Origin: Anaerolineae bacterium
Lineage (GTDB): Bacteria > Chloroflexota > Anaerolineae > Aggregatilineales > Phototrophicaceae
NCBI GenBank assembly: GCA_023382675.1
Contig: JAHDWN010000010.1
Coordinates: forward strand, 41,118-105,117
Direction: 5' to 3'
DNA length: 64,000 nucleotides
In this document: positions 15,949-25,960 of the stretch, piece by piece
How positions within the stretch are numbered: the first letter of the stretch is position 1
Layout: every line of letters begins with the position of its first letter
Made by a program: the position numbers and the translations under genes
The notes under the pieces: generated by a model
What the model saw: only the letters and a program-made list of their open reading frames with translations
What the model was told of the DNA's origin: nothing
Databases searched by the model: none

Positions 15949-18900
15949 ATGCCCGATGAGCGCGACCTGCGCGAACCTGAAAAACCAAGCGATCTTCCCG
16001 AAGAACCCCAAGAGGTTGAAGGCGCGAGCGATGTATCGCCGGCAGATGCCGTTCAGATTCCTGAACCAGCACATGCAGACGATGAGACCGCCGACTTGAT
16101 CATCCCGGAGGAATTCGCCGGACTTTTGTATCTGGATGAGCCGGTAACTTCGGAAACGCTGGCGCGCGAAGCCACCGATCCGACACTGCCGCCCGGCGAC
16201 CCGAATACGTTACCAACCATGCCGGGGCAGGGGAGACAGGAAACAGACGCGGCCAAGAAGACGCTGGCGGGCACGAGCGGGTTGGATCCAAATCCCGATT
16301 TCGACCCGCGCGATCAGCCTGCCGCCTACACGGTGCCGCACATCGTGCCTTTTGAGCACACTGTTGTTCACGTGCCGGTGGCCGGAAGTAAAGAGCAACC
16401 TGCTCCGCCGCCTGGTCAATCCAGTCAGTCGACTCAACGGCCCAGGACGCCAACCTCCAAGAGAATGCCGCCGGTCACACGCCAGCCCAAGCCCGGAACG
16501 GATGGTGTGCCGCAGCCGGTGCCGGGTAATCAGATGACGCAGAGCAACGCCGCGCCCCAGCCACCCTATTATCCGCCGCCCCAGTCGCCCGCGAGCTACC
16601 CTCAGCCAGGGCCTGGGCAGCAGCGCGGTGTTCTGCCGGGGCGACCCAGGCAGAAGCGCATTCTAGGGTGCAGACCTGGCTGTCTGGCGCTTATCGCAGG
16701 GATTTTCGTCACTTTCTGTGGCGGTCTGACTCTGATCCTGGTGATCTTGACGGCAACCCTTGGCGCGCAGTTGGAAGAACGCTATCAGGCCCAGGTCGCG
16801 CGCGTCGGGCAGGAACGCAATTTCCAGAGCACCTTCTACTATGATCGCAACGGGAACCTGCTCTACGAAGCCTTTAGCGAAGGACGGCGGACTAACGTTC
16901 GCTTCGAGGATTTTCCCGCCGATCTCATTAACGCGACTGTCGCTATTGAAGATGATTCGTTCTGGACAAATCCAGGCTTTGAAATCCCAGCGAGCGTGCG
17001 CGCCTTCCTGCAATACGTAGGTCTTGCCAGCGGTGGCAGCGGCGGCAGCACGATCACACAGCAGTTGGTGCGCAACGTCCTTTTCGATTTCGAATACCGC
17101 ACGGAACGCAGTATTCAGCGCAAAGTCGAGGAGATCATCCTGGCGGCGCTCCTGACCAACCGGCAGAGCAAGCAAGACATTCTCACGCTCTATCTGAACG
17201 AAATTTACTACGGCAATCTCGCCTACGGGGCACAGGCCGCCGCGCAGACCATGTTCGGCAAAGACGTGAAAGACCTGACGCTCGGTGAGGCTGCGCTGCT
17301 TGCCGGGCTGCCCCAAGTGCCTGCTGAACTCGATCCGCTCAATCCCGACCCCGCCGTGCAGGCAGCCGTTGATGTCCGCTGGCGCACCGTTCTCGACCGG
17401 ATGGTAGACGAAGGCTTCATCACCGATCAACAGCGCCGAGACACCATTGCTCAAGGCCTGACGTTCGATTCCCAGGATGCGCCGCTCCGTGCGCCGCACT
17501 TCACGGTCCACGCCCAGGCAGAACTTGAGCAGTTGATGACCGAGTTGGGCTACAGCCCGGAGCAAATCGCGCGTGGTGGCCTCCGTGTATATACGACGGT
17601 CGATCTGGGCATCAACGACATGGCGCAACAGACGGCGCGCCAGCAGGTTGCGGGTCTCGCCGCCAACAATGTGAGCAATGCAGCGGTGCTCGTGCTCAAG
17701 CCCCTCACCGGGGAGATCCTGGCCATGGTCGGCAGCGTCGATTACAACGCCGACCAGATCGACGGGCGTGTCAATGTCACGATTTCGCCGCGCCAGCCCG
17801 GCAGCACGATGAAGCCATTCACTTATGCTTCTGCGCTCGAACAGGGAATGACGCCTGGCGACATCATCTGGGATACGCCGACGAACATTGCGGGCTACCA
17901 GCCGCTCAACTACGACCGGACATTCCACGGGCCAGTCCGCATGAGAACCGCGCTGGCAAACAGCTACAATGTGCCGGCTGTGCAAACGCTGCGGCGTGTC
18001 GGGGTGGACTACCTGCTCAACGTCATGGCGCGTTTCGGCGTCGAATCTCTGGGCACGGACAGCAGCCGCTATGGGTTGTCACTCACGCTTGGCGGTGGCG
18101 AAATCACGCTCATGGAGCTGACGCGCGGCTATACCGTCTTCGCCAATGGTGGCGCGTTGGTACCTACGACCTCGATCTTGTGTGTGGTCGATAACGACGA
18201 CAATATCCTCTACCAGTACGAAAATAGCTGCCCACGTGGCAACCAGACGGCAACGACGGTCAATCGCGGTGGCTACGGGGTTCAGGTGCTCGATCCACGT
18301 ATCGCCTTCCTGATCAGCGACATCCTGTCAGACGACAACGCACGTCTGTCTGCGTTTGGCGCGAATAACCCGCTCGCTCTGGGCAATATCCCGGCATCCG
18401 TCAAGACGGGCACGACCGATGACTTCAAAGATAACTGGACAGTTGGTTTTACGCGCAACGTCGCTGTCGGCATCTGGGTGGGGAATACACGCGGTGAGCC
18501 AATGGTGAATTCCACCGGCGTTACCGGCGCTGCGCCGATCTGGAATCAGGTCTTCACCAACATCTATAGCGACCAGCGTATGCTCAATCAGTTTGCAGTC
18601 AGTGGCGGACTCCAGCCGGATTCGCAGCAGCCGCCAAATGGTATGTCCCCGCGGGCGCTGTGTGCAATTTCGCAACTACGCGAACCATCGCTTGAATGTG
18701 GGGCCTCTCTCAGTGAATGGTTCCTGGACACACCCGCAGGCTTGCCTGATGGCAGCGGCCAGCTTGCCTATCCCAATCCGCCGCTGCCGACGCCGGACGC
18801 ACCACCCATTTCCGGCCCCTGGCTGCGTGAGGTCGAGCCGGACATCTATCGCGTGCTCGTCCAGCCGATTCCGGCGGACATCGCCAGCGGCATCATCATC

Positions 18901-19434
18901 AGTGTGGCACCAGGGCAGCCGCCACCACCAGCGCCGCTCTATTGTCAGGTGCCGGTCGAATTGTCGAGCAGCGCTGCGGGCGCACGTGAGCAGTTGTTTA
19001 TTGGCCCACCGCCTGTACCTGAAGACGCTGTGCAGGCAGAACTCTATGCGCGCAACAATGGCATGGCTTTCCTGCCGACTATCGCTTGCTCGCCGGAATT
19101 GTTGTCCGTCGGTGGTTATGGCCCTAGCGTGGTGACGGCCTACGTCAGCAGCCCGACGCCCGGCCAGGTCATCACGGAGAATACGCCGATCATCGGTACG
19201 GTACAGTTCACCTACGATCAGGCACAGTTCTACAAGCTGGAGATCATTGGCGGCGGTTTTGGCGACTGGACGACCATCGGCGCGACTCATTCGGAGTCGG
19301 TCGTCAATGGACAGCTCGAAATCCTGCCCGGCCCTGGATTGGTCTCCGGGAACTACCGGCTGCGTCTGGTGGTCGTCGGCAATGATGGCAACTTCGCGCA
19401 AGCGCCGTATGAAGTGCCCTTCGTTGTGCCATAA
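15949..19434 (+). CDS. Class A penicillin-binding protein with long cytoplasmic tail and C-terminal module
   Basis: Bifunctional peptidoglycan synthase: glycosyltransferase (GT51) plus transpeptidase. Order: an acidic then Pro/Gln-rich cytoplasmic tail of about 240 residues (unusually long); one TM (about 244-270); GT51 with IEDDSFWTNPGFEIPASVRA and GGSTITQQLVRNVL (about 332-372); a transpeptidase with SxxK as GSTMKPFTYAS (about 617), SxN as NSYNVPA (about 671), and KTGTTDDFKDNWTVGFT (about 818); then a linker and a C-terminal extracellular segment (about 1064-1161) resembling an Ig-like or beta-sandwich module. Catalytic residues are intact. Monocistronic, with a bidirectional terminator after it. 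Confidence 0.95.
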   Translation: MPDERDLREPEKPSDLPEEPQEVEGASDVSPADAVQIPEPAHADDETADLIIPEEFAGLLYLDEPVTSETLAREATDPTLPPGDPNTLPTMPGQGRQETDAAKKTLAGTSGLDPNPDFDPRDQPAAYTVPHIVPFEHTVVHVPVAGSKEQPAPPPGQSSQSTQRPRTPTSKRMPPVTRQPKPGTDGVPQPVPGNQMTQSNAAPQPPYYPPPQSPASYPQPGPGQQRGVLPGRPRQKRILGCRPGCLALIAGIFVTFCGGLTLILVILTATLGAQLEERYQAQVARVGQERNFQSTFYYDRNGNLLYEAFSEGRRTNVRFEDFPADLINATVAIEDDSFWTNPGFEIPASVRAFLQYVGLASGGSGGSTITQQLVRNVLFDFEYRTERSIQRKVEEIILAALLTNRQSKQDILTLYLNEIYYGNLAYGAQAAAQTMFGKDVKDLTLGEAALLAGLPQVPAELDPLNPDPAVQAAVDVRWRTVLDRMVDEGFITDQQRRDTIAQGLTFDSQDAPLRAPHFTVHAQAELEQLMTELGYSPEQIARGGLRVYTTVDLGINDMAQQTARQQVAGLAANNVSNAAVLVLKPLTGEILAMVGSVDYNADQIDGRVNVTISPRQPGSTMKPFTYASALEQGMTPGDIIWDTPTNIAGYQPLNYDRTFHGPVRMRTALANSYNVPAVQTLRRVGVDYLLNVMARFGVESLGTDSSRYGLSLTLGGGEITLMELTRGYTVFANGGALVPTTSILCVVDNDDNILYQYENSCPRGNQTATTVNRGGYGVQVLDPRIAFLISDILSDDNARLSAFGANNPLALGNIPASVKTGTTDDFKDNWTVGFTRNVAVGIWVGNTRGEPMVNSTGVTGAAPIWNQVFTNIYSDQRMLNQFAVSGGLQPDSQQPPNGMSPRALCAISQLREPSLECGASLSEWFLDTPAGLPDGSGQLAYPNPPLPTPDAPPISGPWLREVEPDIYRVLVQPIPADIASGIIISVAPGQPPPPAPLYCQVPVELSSSAAGAREQLFIGPPPVPEDAVQAELYARNNGMAFLPTIACSPELLSVGGYGPSVVTAYVSSPTPGQVITENTPIIGTVQFTYDQAQFYKLEIIGGGFGDWTTIGATHSESVVNGQLEILPGPGLVSGNYRLRLVVVGNDGNFAQAPYEVPFVVP

Positions 19435-19443
19435 CCAACATAA

Positions 19444-19482
19444 ACGACAGGGGGATTGTCGGTGGCAATCCCCGTCTGTCGT
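19444..19482. terminator. Bidirectional hairpin between PBP and TPR genes
   Basis: ACGACAG-GGGGATTG pairs with CAATCCCC-CTGTCGT around TCGGTGG, forming a long stem that starts 10 nt after the PBP stop and ends 4 nt before the end of the converging TPR gene. Confidence 0.75.
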
Positions 19483-19485
19483 GTG

Positions 19486-20520
19486 TTAGCGAATTCGCAA
19501 TTCGTAATTACCACCGCTGCCAAATGCGCCGACGACAATCGTATAGGTGGCCGCCTGCGAAACAGTGAATTCCACGCGCGAATTTGTGTTCGACGCAAAG
19601 ACGATGTCGTCGTTTTCGGCAATTAACTGGTTGTCATGGTTGTAGATCGCCACCGTGGGATCGAGAACGTTGTCCATAGCGTTGACCTCGATGACATAGC
19701 TTTGTCCTGCATTTCCGTGGAATGTCCAGCTATCGCTGACGAACGAATCAACGGTGGCGCGCACGGATTGGCCCGGCTCGATGCTGCCTCTCGCGCTCAA
19801 CTGGTCGGGTAGTGTGTCGGATGTGCCAAAGCTGAAACTGCCGTCCTGCATCATCGCCGCCACTGTAGGATCGGCCATGGCTGCGATGAATGTCGGGTCG
19901 TTGACGATTTCATCCATCATGTTGTTTACGACACCTGACATTTGCTGACCAAGCTGATTCATCGTTACGTAGACTGCGCCGCAGAGCAAGAACAGGATGC
20001 CGAAGCAGCCAATCGCGCCGAGCGCCCAGGGGTTCCAATGTGCTTTCTCTTGAGGCTTTGCTTTCGGTTTCACTGCCTCCGAGCTATCCGAAGGCCGGCG
20101 TTTTGGCTTCGAGTCGGCCTCAGCAAACGGATCGTCATCTGCATCCGCTCCAGTGCCAAAGGGATCGTCGTCGAAATCAACTGTCGAAAATTTGTTGCTC
20201 GCAGATTTAGTCGGGGATTGTGTTTCTTCCAGGAGGTCGGCGAAGGGATCCTCTTCTTTAACAGGTGCGGGCGGGGGTGGGACGAAACGTGCCAGCATCT
20301 TTTGCGCTTTTTCATCGCCGGGGCGCAGCTTGAGCACTTCTTGCAGGGCTTCCTGCTGTTCGGCAGGCTCGCTCAAAGCGTTGGCTAACAGCCACCACGC
20401 GTCGGCATTTTCTGGATGCTGCTGGATCACGGAGATCAAGAGTTGTTCCGCTTGCTGCTTTTTGCCCGCCTTGATCCAGTTGTAGGCTTGAACTAACTCC
20501 GCTCGATTAGCATCTGGCAT
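19486..20520 (-). CDS. TPR domain protein with one TM and C-terminal PPC-like domain
   Basis: A 344-residue protein: N-terminal tetratricopeptide-type repeats (AELVQAYNWIKAGKKQQAEQLLISVIQQHPENADAWWLLANAL), a Pro/Asp-rich charged linker, a TM at about 165-185 (WALGAIGCFGILFLLCGAVYVTM), and a C-terminal beta-rich segment (SWTFHGNAGQSYVIEVNAMDNVLDPTVAIYN) that resembles pre-peptidase C-terminal (PPC) domains. The topology suggests a cytoplasmic TPR part and an external domain. The track start at 20619 is replaced by ATG 20520 (CAGGAG 8 nt upstream). Specific role unknown. Confidence 0.72.
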   Translation of the reverse strand: MPDANRAELVQAYNWIKAGKKQQAEQLLISVIQQHPENADAWWLLANALSEPAEQQEALQEVLKLRPGDEKAQKMLARFVPPPPAPVKEEDPFADLLEETQSPTKSASNKFSTVDFDDDPFGTGADADDDPFAEADSKPKRRPSDSSEAVKPKAKPQEKAHWNPWALGAIGCFGILFLLCGAVYVTMNQLGQQMSGVVNNMMDEIVNDPTFIAAMADPTVAAMMQDGSFSFGTSDTLPDQLSARGSIEPGQSVRATVDSFVSDSWTFHGNAGQSYVIEVNAMDNVLDPTVAIYNHDNQLIAENDDIVFASNTNSRVEFTVSQAATYTIVVGAFGSGGNYELRIR

Positions 20521-20708
20521 CGGCCATACTCCTGCGTGTGATGTCACTATACCTTCAGTATAGATACGAGCACACCACGACAGGCTTAAGCTCATCCGAA
20601 AAAGGGACATAGACTGCAATGCGCGATAAAGATGTGGCTGTGGACAACGGCAGCAGGCCGCTAGTGTTTGGGTTGAGAGGGGGGGCGGACAGAAAGTAAA
20701 GCGCCCAA

Positions 20709-20751
20709 ACGGGTTCGAGCGGACGGCATGCTTATGAACCGCTCGAACCGT
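20709..20751 (-). terminator. Long hairpin downstream of the M20 peptidase gene
   Basis: ACGGGTTCGAGCGG pairs with CCGCTCGAACCGT with one bulge around a 16-nt loop. It lies 16 nt after the M20 gene stop on the minus strand and is followed by a weak T-containing stretch. Confidence 0.55.
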
Positions 20752-20766
20752 TCGTCAGCTAGTGCG

Positions 20767-21912
20767 CTACATTTGCCAGTCTTTGAGCATCGCGGCCAAC
20801 AGTGTTGCCCGGCGTGGTAGGCTGTTGAGCACGACGTGTTCATGCAGCGCGTGCAGGCCATCGCCCTGCGGCCCCAGGCCATCCAGCACTGGCACGCCCA
20901 ATGACGCGACAGTATTGCCGTCCGAGCCACCGCCACTACTATCTTCGTAGACCGGCACGCCGTATTTCTCGCCGATAGACTTGCACTGCGCGTAGGTCTT
21001 CTGCATCAGCTCATTGCGTTCCATTGGCTGATGACCGTTGATTTGCGTCACTTCGAGCTTCGCGCCGGGGACGAATGGCGTCAGGTTGGTGATCTTGGTG
21101 TTGATCGCTTCCCAGTCACGCACAGTGACCGTGCGCACGTCTACGAAGAAGGATGTGTGCTCCGGGATGACGTTGGTCGCCGTGCCGCCGTTGACCATCG
21201 TCACCGAAACCGATGTGCCGTGCTTGAGATCGTTGAGCGCGTGCAGGCTCATCACCTGCTGTGCCATCTCGATGATCGAGTTGATGCCCTTCTCCGGTGC
21301 ATTGCCCGCGTGCGAGGGCAGACCCGTAATGTCGATGCGATAAGTCGAGACACCCTTGCGCATGGTCTTCAGGGCTTCATCAATCGTGGCTGGTTCCATC
21401 ACCAGGGTTAGTCCGGCTTGCGCTGCACATTCCTTGATGATCGGCTTGGAATAGATGCTGCCGACTTCCTCATCCGTCGTCATAAGGATCCAGATCGGGC
21501 GTTGGGGGAGTTCGCCGCGTTCAACCAATCCGCGAATCGACCACAAAGCGACGGTGATACCGCCTTTCATGTCAATTGCGCCGGGGCCGAACAGTTTGCC
21601 TTCTTCATCGATACGCGCTGGGCGCTGCGCCAGTGTGCCCAGCGGCCATACGGTGTCGATGTGAATCAGAAACATGATCGGCTTGCCCGGCGCGTCCTCA
21701 TGCCACTTGGCGAGCAGAATATCGCCGGCTTCCTGCTGGGCAAAGCGCGTGACTGAGGATGCACCGAGCGCGCGGAACTGGTCTTCCATGAATGTGCCGA
21801 GTTTATCGACCGAGGTTTTGTCGCGCGTCGGCGTTTCGTAATTGACCAGTGTGGTCAAGAAATCGACCATCTCTTGCTTACGGGATTGAAAGTATTGCAG
21901 CAGTTCAGACAT
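20767..21912 (-). CDS. M20-family metallopeptidase (glutamate carboxypeptidase-like)
   Basis: Zinc-dependent exopeptidase or deacylase. The 381 residues contain the family metal-ligand motifs in order: HIDTVWPLG (His-x-Asp), GAIDMKGGI (bridging Asp), TTDEEVGS (Glu-Glu base and ligand), VMEPAT and a C-terminal HALHEHV. The overall shape resembles carboxypeptidase G2-like members, with a dimerisation domain between about residues 185 and 300 (GLPSHAGNAPEKGINSI). No signal peptide, so probably cytoplasmic. GAGGA lies 7 nt before ATG 21912. Substrate (N-acyl amino acid or peptide) unknown. Confidence 0.93.
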   Translation of the reverse strand: MSELLQYFQSRKQEMVDFLTTLVNYETPTRDKTSVDKLGTFMEDQFRALGASSVTRFAQQEAGDILLAKWHEDAPGKPIMFLIHIDTVWPLGTLAQRPARIDEEGKLFGPGAIDMKGGITVALWSIRGLVERGELPQRPIWILMTTDEEVGSIYSKPIIKECAAQAGLTLVMEPATIDEALKTMRKGVSTYRIDITGLPSHAGNAPEKGINSIIEMAQQVMSLHALNDLKHGTSVSVTMVNGGTATNVIPEHTSFFVDVRTVTVRDWEAINTKITNLTPFVPGAKLEVTQINGHQPMERNELMQKTYAQCKSIGEKYGVPVYEDSSGGGSDGNTVASLGVPVLDGLGPQGDGLHALHEHVVLNSLPRRATLLAAMLKDWQM

Positions 21913-21996
21913 CTGAATTTCCTCAGCGAACAGGTATAGATAAACAACAGAGGCAAATTGGTCATTTGTCTCTGTAGATTGCCTTATACCGGGCGA

Positions 21997-23310
21997 CTAG
22001 AACGGACACACGTCAAGAGCGGTGTAGGTTGGACTTTCGCTGCCGTACCGGTTAAGCAGCCCGAGTGTCTCCGGATGAGCAGCGATTATAGTCTCTACTT
22101 CCAGACATGCGCTACGAAGATTATTCGTGATTTGCAGCGCATCCCAGAATGTCTGCGCTATTTGAATGAAGATAGGTGCGGCAGCAGGGTCTGGGTAGTT
22201 CTGCTGCAGGAATTGGTACAGCTCGATACGGCGCTCATCTTCGAGGAAGGCGTAGGTGATCATCAACCGGTAAATCGCGTAAGTCGGCAGGATTTGTTCG
22301 TCGTCATTCTGCCAGTTGCGCAAATTCGCGTCCGCGAGCACCTGCTGGTAAAGCTGGATGGCCTCGTCGTAGGAAGCTGCGCTGAAGGCGGCGTCTGCCT
22401 GATGCACCACTTGAATGCGGTATCGTGGCGGATCGAGCTGTGTCAGCGAGCGTACGTAGCTGCCACCGTTCCAATCGTAAACGTCAAATCCGGTGCGCCG
22501 TGGCCCGGTCTCGGCGTTGCCGTCATCGTCCTGGCGCACAAGCAACTCGAATACCTGATCCTGATCGACATCTTCGATAGTGGGCGGACGACTTGACTCT
22601 ACCGGAGCACCGAGCAGGTTGACCGACTGCCCCAGGCGATCCAGCCAGTTGATCAACTGCGTGCGATAGACGCAGGTATCGTCGGTATTCCCACTGCAAA
22701 CCCGGCTGCTGAACAGCAGGTCGATAGCGCCGTCAAACGTCATGTCATTCGCCCACAAGATTTGTGGGGGTTCTCCGCCGAGTGTCGTCTCGTAAACCGG
22801 GACGACGCGCCCGTCGGCGCAGCTTGTGATCAAGAGCGAGCCACCGCCGTCTGATGCGAGATAGCTGACGATGATTTCTGGCGTGCCCTCACCGCTCAAA
22901 TCGAGATCGGCGCGAACAAATCCACTTGCGCCGAGAACACCCCATTGCGAGCGCAACGCCTCTTCCAGGTCTGGGGCTGAGCCGCCAGCGTCTAGATAGC
23001 GGACGATGGCCGCGTCCATCTCGCGGGCGATGGCAGGTGGCGATTCGAGTTCGATGGCAGCAAGGACGGGGCAGCGGCCATAGCTCGGTGTGGACGTTGC
23101 CTGATTGCCCGCGTTGACGGCCCCAGGATTCAAAGCCAAATCGCCATCCAGTGCCAGCGCGATCTGCGTTGGCATTTCTCCGGCGGCGTAGCGCCCTGGA
23201 GTCATCGTCGGGAAGGGGTTACGTGTGGGCGACACATCCGTCACGGATGCTGTTGCGCAACCCGTGAGAACGATCGCAATCCCACAAACGAGAGTAGAAA
23301 ATCGCCACAT
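21997..23310 (-). CDS. Lipoprotein with FG-GAP-like region, unknown function
   Basis: A 437-residue predicted lipoprotein: N-terminal signal MWRFSTLVCGIAIVLTGCATA with lipobox LTGC, then a Thr/Ser/Pro-rich spacer. The middle contains DLDLSGEGTPEIIVSYL and DVDQDQVFELLVRQDDDGNAE, which look like FG-GAP or calcium-type beta-propeller blade signatures; the last third has a TPR-like helical stretch (AAFSAASYDEAIQLYQQVLAD) and later helices. No enzyme motif. Likely an extracytoplasmic substrate-binding or assembly protein. It lies upstream of M20 and downstream of another lipoprotein gene on the same strand (23-nt gap). Confidence 0.7.
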   Translation of the reverse strand: MWRFSTLVCGIAIVLTGCATASVTDVSPTRNPFPTMTPGRYAAGEMPTQIALALDGDLALNPGAVNAGNQATSTPSYGRCPVLAAIELESPPAIAREMDAAIVRYLDAGGSAPDLEEALRSQWGVLGASGFVRADLDLSGEGTPEIIVSYLASDGGGSLLITSCADGRVVPVYETTLGGEPPQILWANDMTFDGAIDLLFSSRVCSGNTDDTCVYRTQLINWLDRLGQSVNLLGAPVESSRPPTIEDVDQDQVFELLVRQDDDGNAETGPRRTGFDVYDWNGGSYVRSLTQLDPPRYRIQVVHQADAAFSAASYDEAIQLYQQVLADANLRNWQNDDEQILPTYAIYRLMITYAFLEDERRIELYQFLQQNYPDPAAAPIFIQIAQTFWDALQITNNLRSACLEVETIIAAHPETLGLLNRYGSESPTYTALDVCPF

Positions 23311-23333
23311 GCCGCGTAGTATAGCGCCCTGTG

Positions 23334-24044
23334 TCAGCTTTGCTCAACAAGATCAGGGAACACCAGCGGATCAGGTAGGGCATCCGGGAAGGAGGTGCTC
23401 AAATGCTCGTGATTGATGCTTAAGCCCTGCAAAATCGGCGGGATGACGCTCCTTATCCGCGCCGATTCTGTCCTGGGAGACATCACGTTGATGACGATGA
23501 TCTCGCGCCCATGCGTGACGGCGAGAACCATCCCATGAAACCCTTCATGCTCGCCTTGACCATAGGCATAGAGATAATATGCCGCGTCATGTGTACCCCA
23601 ATTGAATGCTTTTGTAGGGCTGATCTCGACGCCTTGCATGTGCTCTGGCGATCCGGAAGCATGATCAAGTACCTCATAGGCGAGATTATCTGACGCTTCA
23701 GTATCTGGGATGAATTCGCTGATGTCCGGGACAAAAATGTAGATAGTAATGCCACTGGAAGGCTGCCCGCTGCCGATCGAACCCATATGCTCGACCACTG
23801 TCAAGCCATTGGTCGTATCTGCTTCCCAGTTGGCGGGTATCCATGCACCAATGTCAAAGTCACCAATCTGCGTTTCGACCCACTTTGTAGGTTCGTCTGG
23901 TTGTACTGGTTGAGTCTGTGGGTTTTCAGCGGCGTCTGGGGTTGTGCTCGGTACAGGAGTAGCTGTAGAGGTAATCTGCCCGCATGATGGCGCGAGAAGC
24001 AAGATAACAATAATGATGGGCAGATGCTTGATCATGCGAATCAT
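23334..24044 (-). CDS. Lipoprotein, unknown function
   Basis: A 236-residue protein with a signal peptide and lipobox (LLLAPSCGQ, cysteine near residue 21), followed by a Pro/Thr-rich spacer with Gln-Pro repeats and a folded domain with WVETQIGDFDIGAWIPANWEADT and later GSPEHMQGVEIS. It has the look of an outer-face anchored domain but I cannot assign it. It forms a likely two-gene operon with the lipoprotein at 21997 (gap 23 nt). The 135 nt upstream of it, before murJ, contain no clear signal. Confidence 0.7.
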   Translation of the reverse strand: MIRMIKHLPIIIVILLLAPSCGQITSTATPVPSTTPDAAENPQTQPVQPDEPTKWVETQIGDFDIGAWIPANWEADTTNGLTVVEHMGSIGSGQPSSGITIYIFVPDISEFIPDTEASDNLAYEVLDHASGSPEHMQGVEISPTKAFNWGTHDAAYYLYAYGQGEHEGFHGMVLAVTHGREIIVINVMSPRTESARIRSVIPPILQGLSINHEHLSTSFPDALPDPLVFPDLVEQS

Positions 24045-24179
24045 ACTGGTGATTTACACTACATTCGGGCATATCTGTCTTACATCACGCCCACTCCTAA
24101 GCCAATACTAGCACAAACCCTGTCACAAGATGTCCGATGCTAAACGACCTCTCATAGACAGTTCACGATTGCAGTCTGC

Positions 24180-25865
24180 TCACTGAGTGACACGCCGCCG
24201 CACCAGATCGTAAAGCCAGCGCAGTTCCTGGATGCGCAGCAGTATCGCCATGCCGACGAAAATCGCTACTGCCAATGCGCCGCCGATGCCGACGACCAGT
24301 ATTTCGCGGATCAACGTCGATGCACCGATGGCGATTTGCAGTGATGGCAGTACCAGCGCCAGCGCCGCTCCCATGGTCAGCGCCGCCAGTCCGGTTTGCG
24401 CCGTCGTCATCGCCAATCTTTGCTCGCCCATGCCGCGCAAGCGCCGGTGCAAAAGGATGGCTGAGATGCAGGTATGCGCGATGTGTTTGACGCTGTCGGC
24501 GATCATCAGGCTGAACAGGCCCAGCGTTGGCAGCAGAAGCAAGGTCACGCTCAGGTAGAGCAGCAGGCTGAAGAAGCCAATCACCGCCGGCGTCAACGTA
24601 TCCTGGCGCGCGTAGAATGCGTAGACGAGCAGCACATCCAGGGCGGCGAACGGCAGCCCGATCAGATATAGCCGCAGCGCATGGGCGGTGATGTCCGTGT
24701 CGATGCTGGTAAACGCGCCGTGTTCAAAGATCAAACCGACGATGGGCTGGGCCATCACGAACAGGCCGATTGTCGCTGGCAGGATCAAGGTGATCACTAA
24801 TCGTAGTCCCAACCCAAGCGTATCCTTGAAGGGGTGCTCGCCTTCCTCGTGCAGCAGCGCTGCCTGCCTGGACAGTGTCGGCAGAATCGCGACGCTGATA
24901 GCTGTACCCACCAGTCCGTGCGGGAACTGGATGAGCGTGGTCGCCCAGTTCATGTAACTGATGCTGCCTGTGCCCGTTTGGCTGGCGAAGTTGTAGCTGA
25001 GCGTGCGCACGAGCGTATCCAGCACCAGCGAGATCATGACCGGCGCATAGAGCCTGGCGATCCGCCGAATACCAGCGTTGCGCCAATTGAGCGTGAACCG
25101 GATCGATGAGAGACGTATGCCTGGCAGTTGCAAAGCGAGCTGCACAAGCGCGCCGATCAACCAGCCAAACGCCGCCGCGATGATGCCGGAGGCCGGGCGC
25201 ATCATCGTCCAATCGATCCAGTAGCCGTGGAAGACAGGTGTGACCTGCTCAGGCGGGGCCAGCAGCAGCGTGCCGATCACGACCGCGCCGTTGAAGACTG
25301 CCCCGGCAAAAGCGGGCAGCGTAAACGCACGCTGAGCATAGAGCGCGCCGCTCGCCAGGGCAAACAGGGCCAGGAACAAGAGGGCAGGCGAAGTCAGGCG
25401 CAGCAGATCGACGGCCAGCGTCTGCGTTTGCACGTCAGCGCCGCTGCTGACCAGCCGGACAGCCGCCGGCGCGAAGATTTGCAGCAACAGGATCAGTACC
25501 GCCATGACCACGGTCGCCAGGCTGAAAAGCACTGACAGCAACTGGTAGAGCGCCTTTTGTCCGTTCTTAGCGGCTGTTTCGCTTAACACCGGCACAATTG
25601 CGCTGTTGACGTGACCCGCGATCAGAAGGTCGTGAAGTGTCTTGGGAATAATCAGAGCGATGTTATAGGCGTCAACCGCGCGCGATGCCCCAAACAGGTT
25701 CGCCAGGACGACATCGCGAGCCATGCCCAGCACACGGCTGACGATATTGCCCAGGGCAAGCACGCCGCTCGCCCGCGCGACGCCCGCGTTCGTTTCCGCC
25801 TGGTCGATAGCAGTTTCCACGCGATGAGGCTCGGAGACAGAAGTATCGATCTGGGTGTGCGTCAA
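24180..25865 (-). CDS. murJ: Lipid II flippase MurJ (MviN)
   Basis: Flips lipid-linked peptidoglycan precursor across the inner membrane (MOP superfamily, 14 TM). The 561 residues show the family opening GNIVSRVLGMARDVVLANLFGASRAVDAYNIALIIP, the repeated hydrophobic helices, and YARQDTLTPAVIGFFSLL near TM10. Length matches. The TTG start at 25865 is supported by an AAGGA SD 8 nt away; the N-terminal 30 residues are polar and unlike typical MurJ starts, so a later start cannot be excluded. Head of a leftward block of surface-polymer genes. Confidence 0.92.
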   Translation of the reverse strand: MTHTQIDTSVSEPHRVETAIDQAETNAGVARASGVLALGNIVSRVLGMARDVVLANLFGASRAVDAYNIALIIPKTLHDLLIAGHVNSAIVPVLSETAAKNGQKALYQLLSVLFSLATVVMAVLILLLQIFAPAAVRLVSSGADVQTQTLAVDLLRLTSPALLFLALFALASGALYAQRAFTLPAFAGAVFNGAVVIGTLLLAPPEQVTPVFHGYWIDWTMMRPASGIIAAAFGWLIGALVQLALQLPGIRLSSIRFTLNWRNAGIRRIARLYAPVMISLVLDTLVRTLSYNFASQTGTGSISYMNWATTLIQFPHGLVGTAISVAILPTLSRQAALLHEEGEHPFKDTLGLGLRLVITLILPATIGLFVMAQPIVGLIFEHGAFTSIDTDITAHALRLYLIGLPFAALDVLLVYAFYARQDTLTPAVIGFFSLLLYLSVTLLLLPTLGLFSLMIADSVKHIAHTCISAILLHRRLRGMGEQRLAMTTAQTGLAALTMGAALALVLPSLQIAIGASTLIREILVVGIGGALAVAIFVGMAILLRIQELRWLYDLVRRRVTQ

Positions 25866-25960
25866 ACAGGCACGTCCTTCGCGTTTCTGCGGTGGCTGCG
25901 CTCGGAAACAGAAGTGCTAAGCATAGCACTGAATGCATCCGACGCCAGCGCGCGATTTGC

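Noticed and set aside
16663-17985. 440-residue minus-strand ORF inside the PBP gene
   Set aside because: Antisense to the PBP GT51 and transpeptidase domains with all catalytic motifs in the forward frame; a shadow frame.
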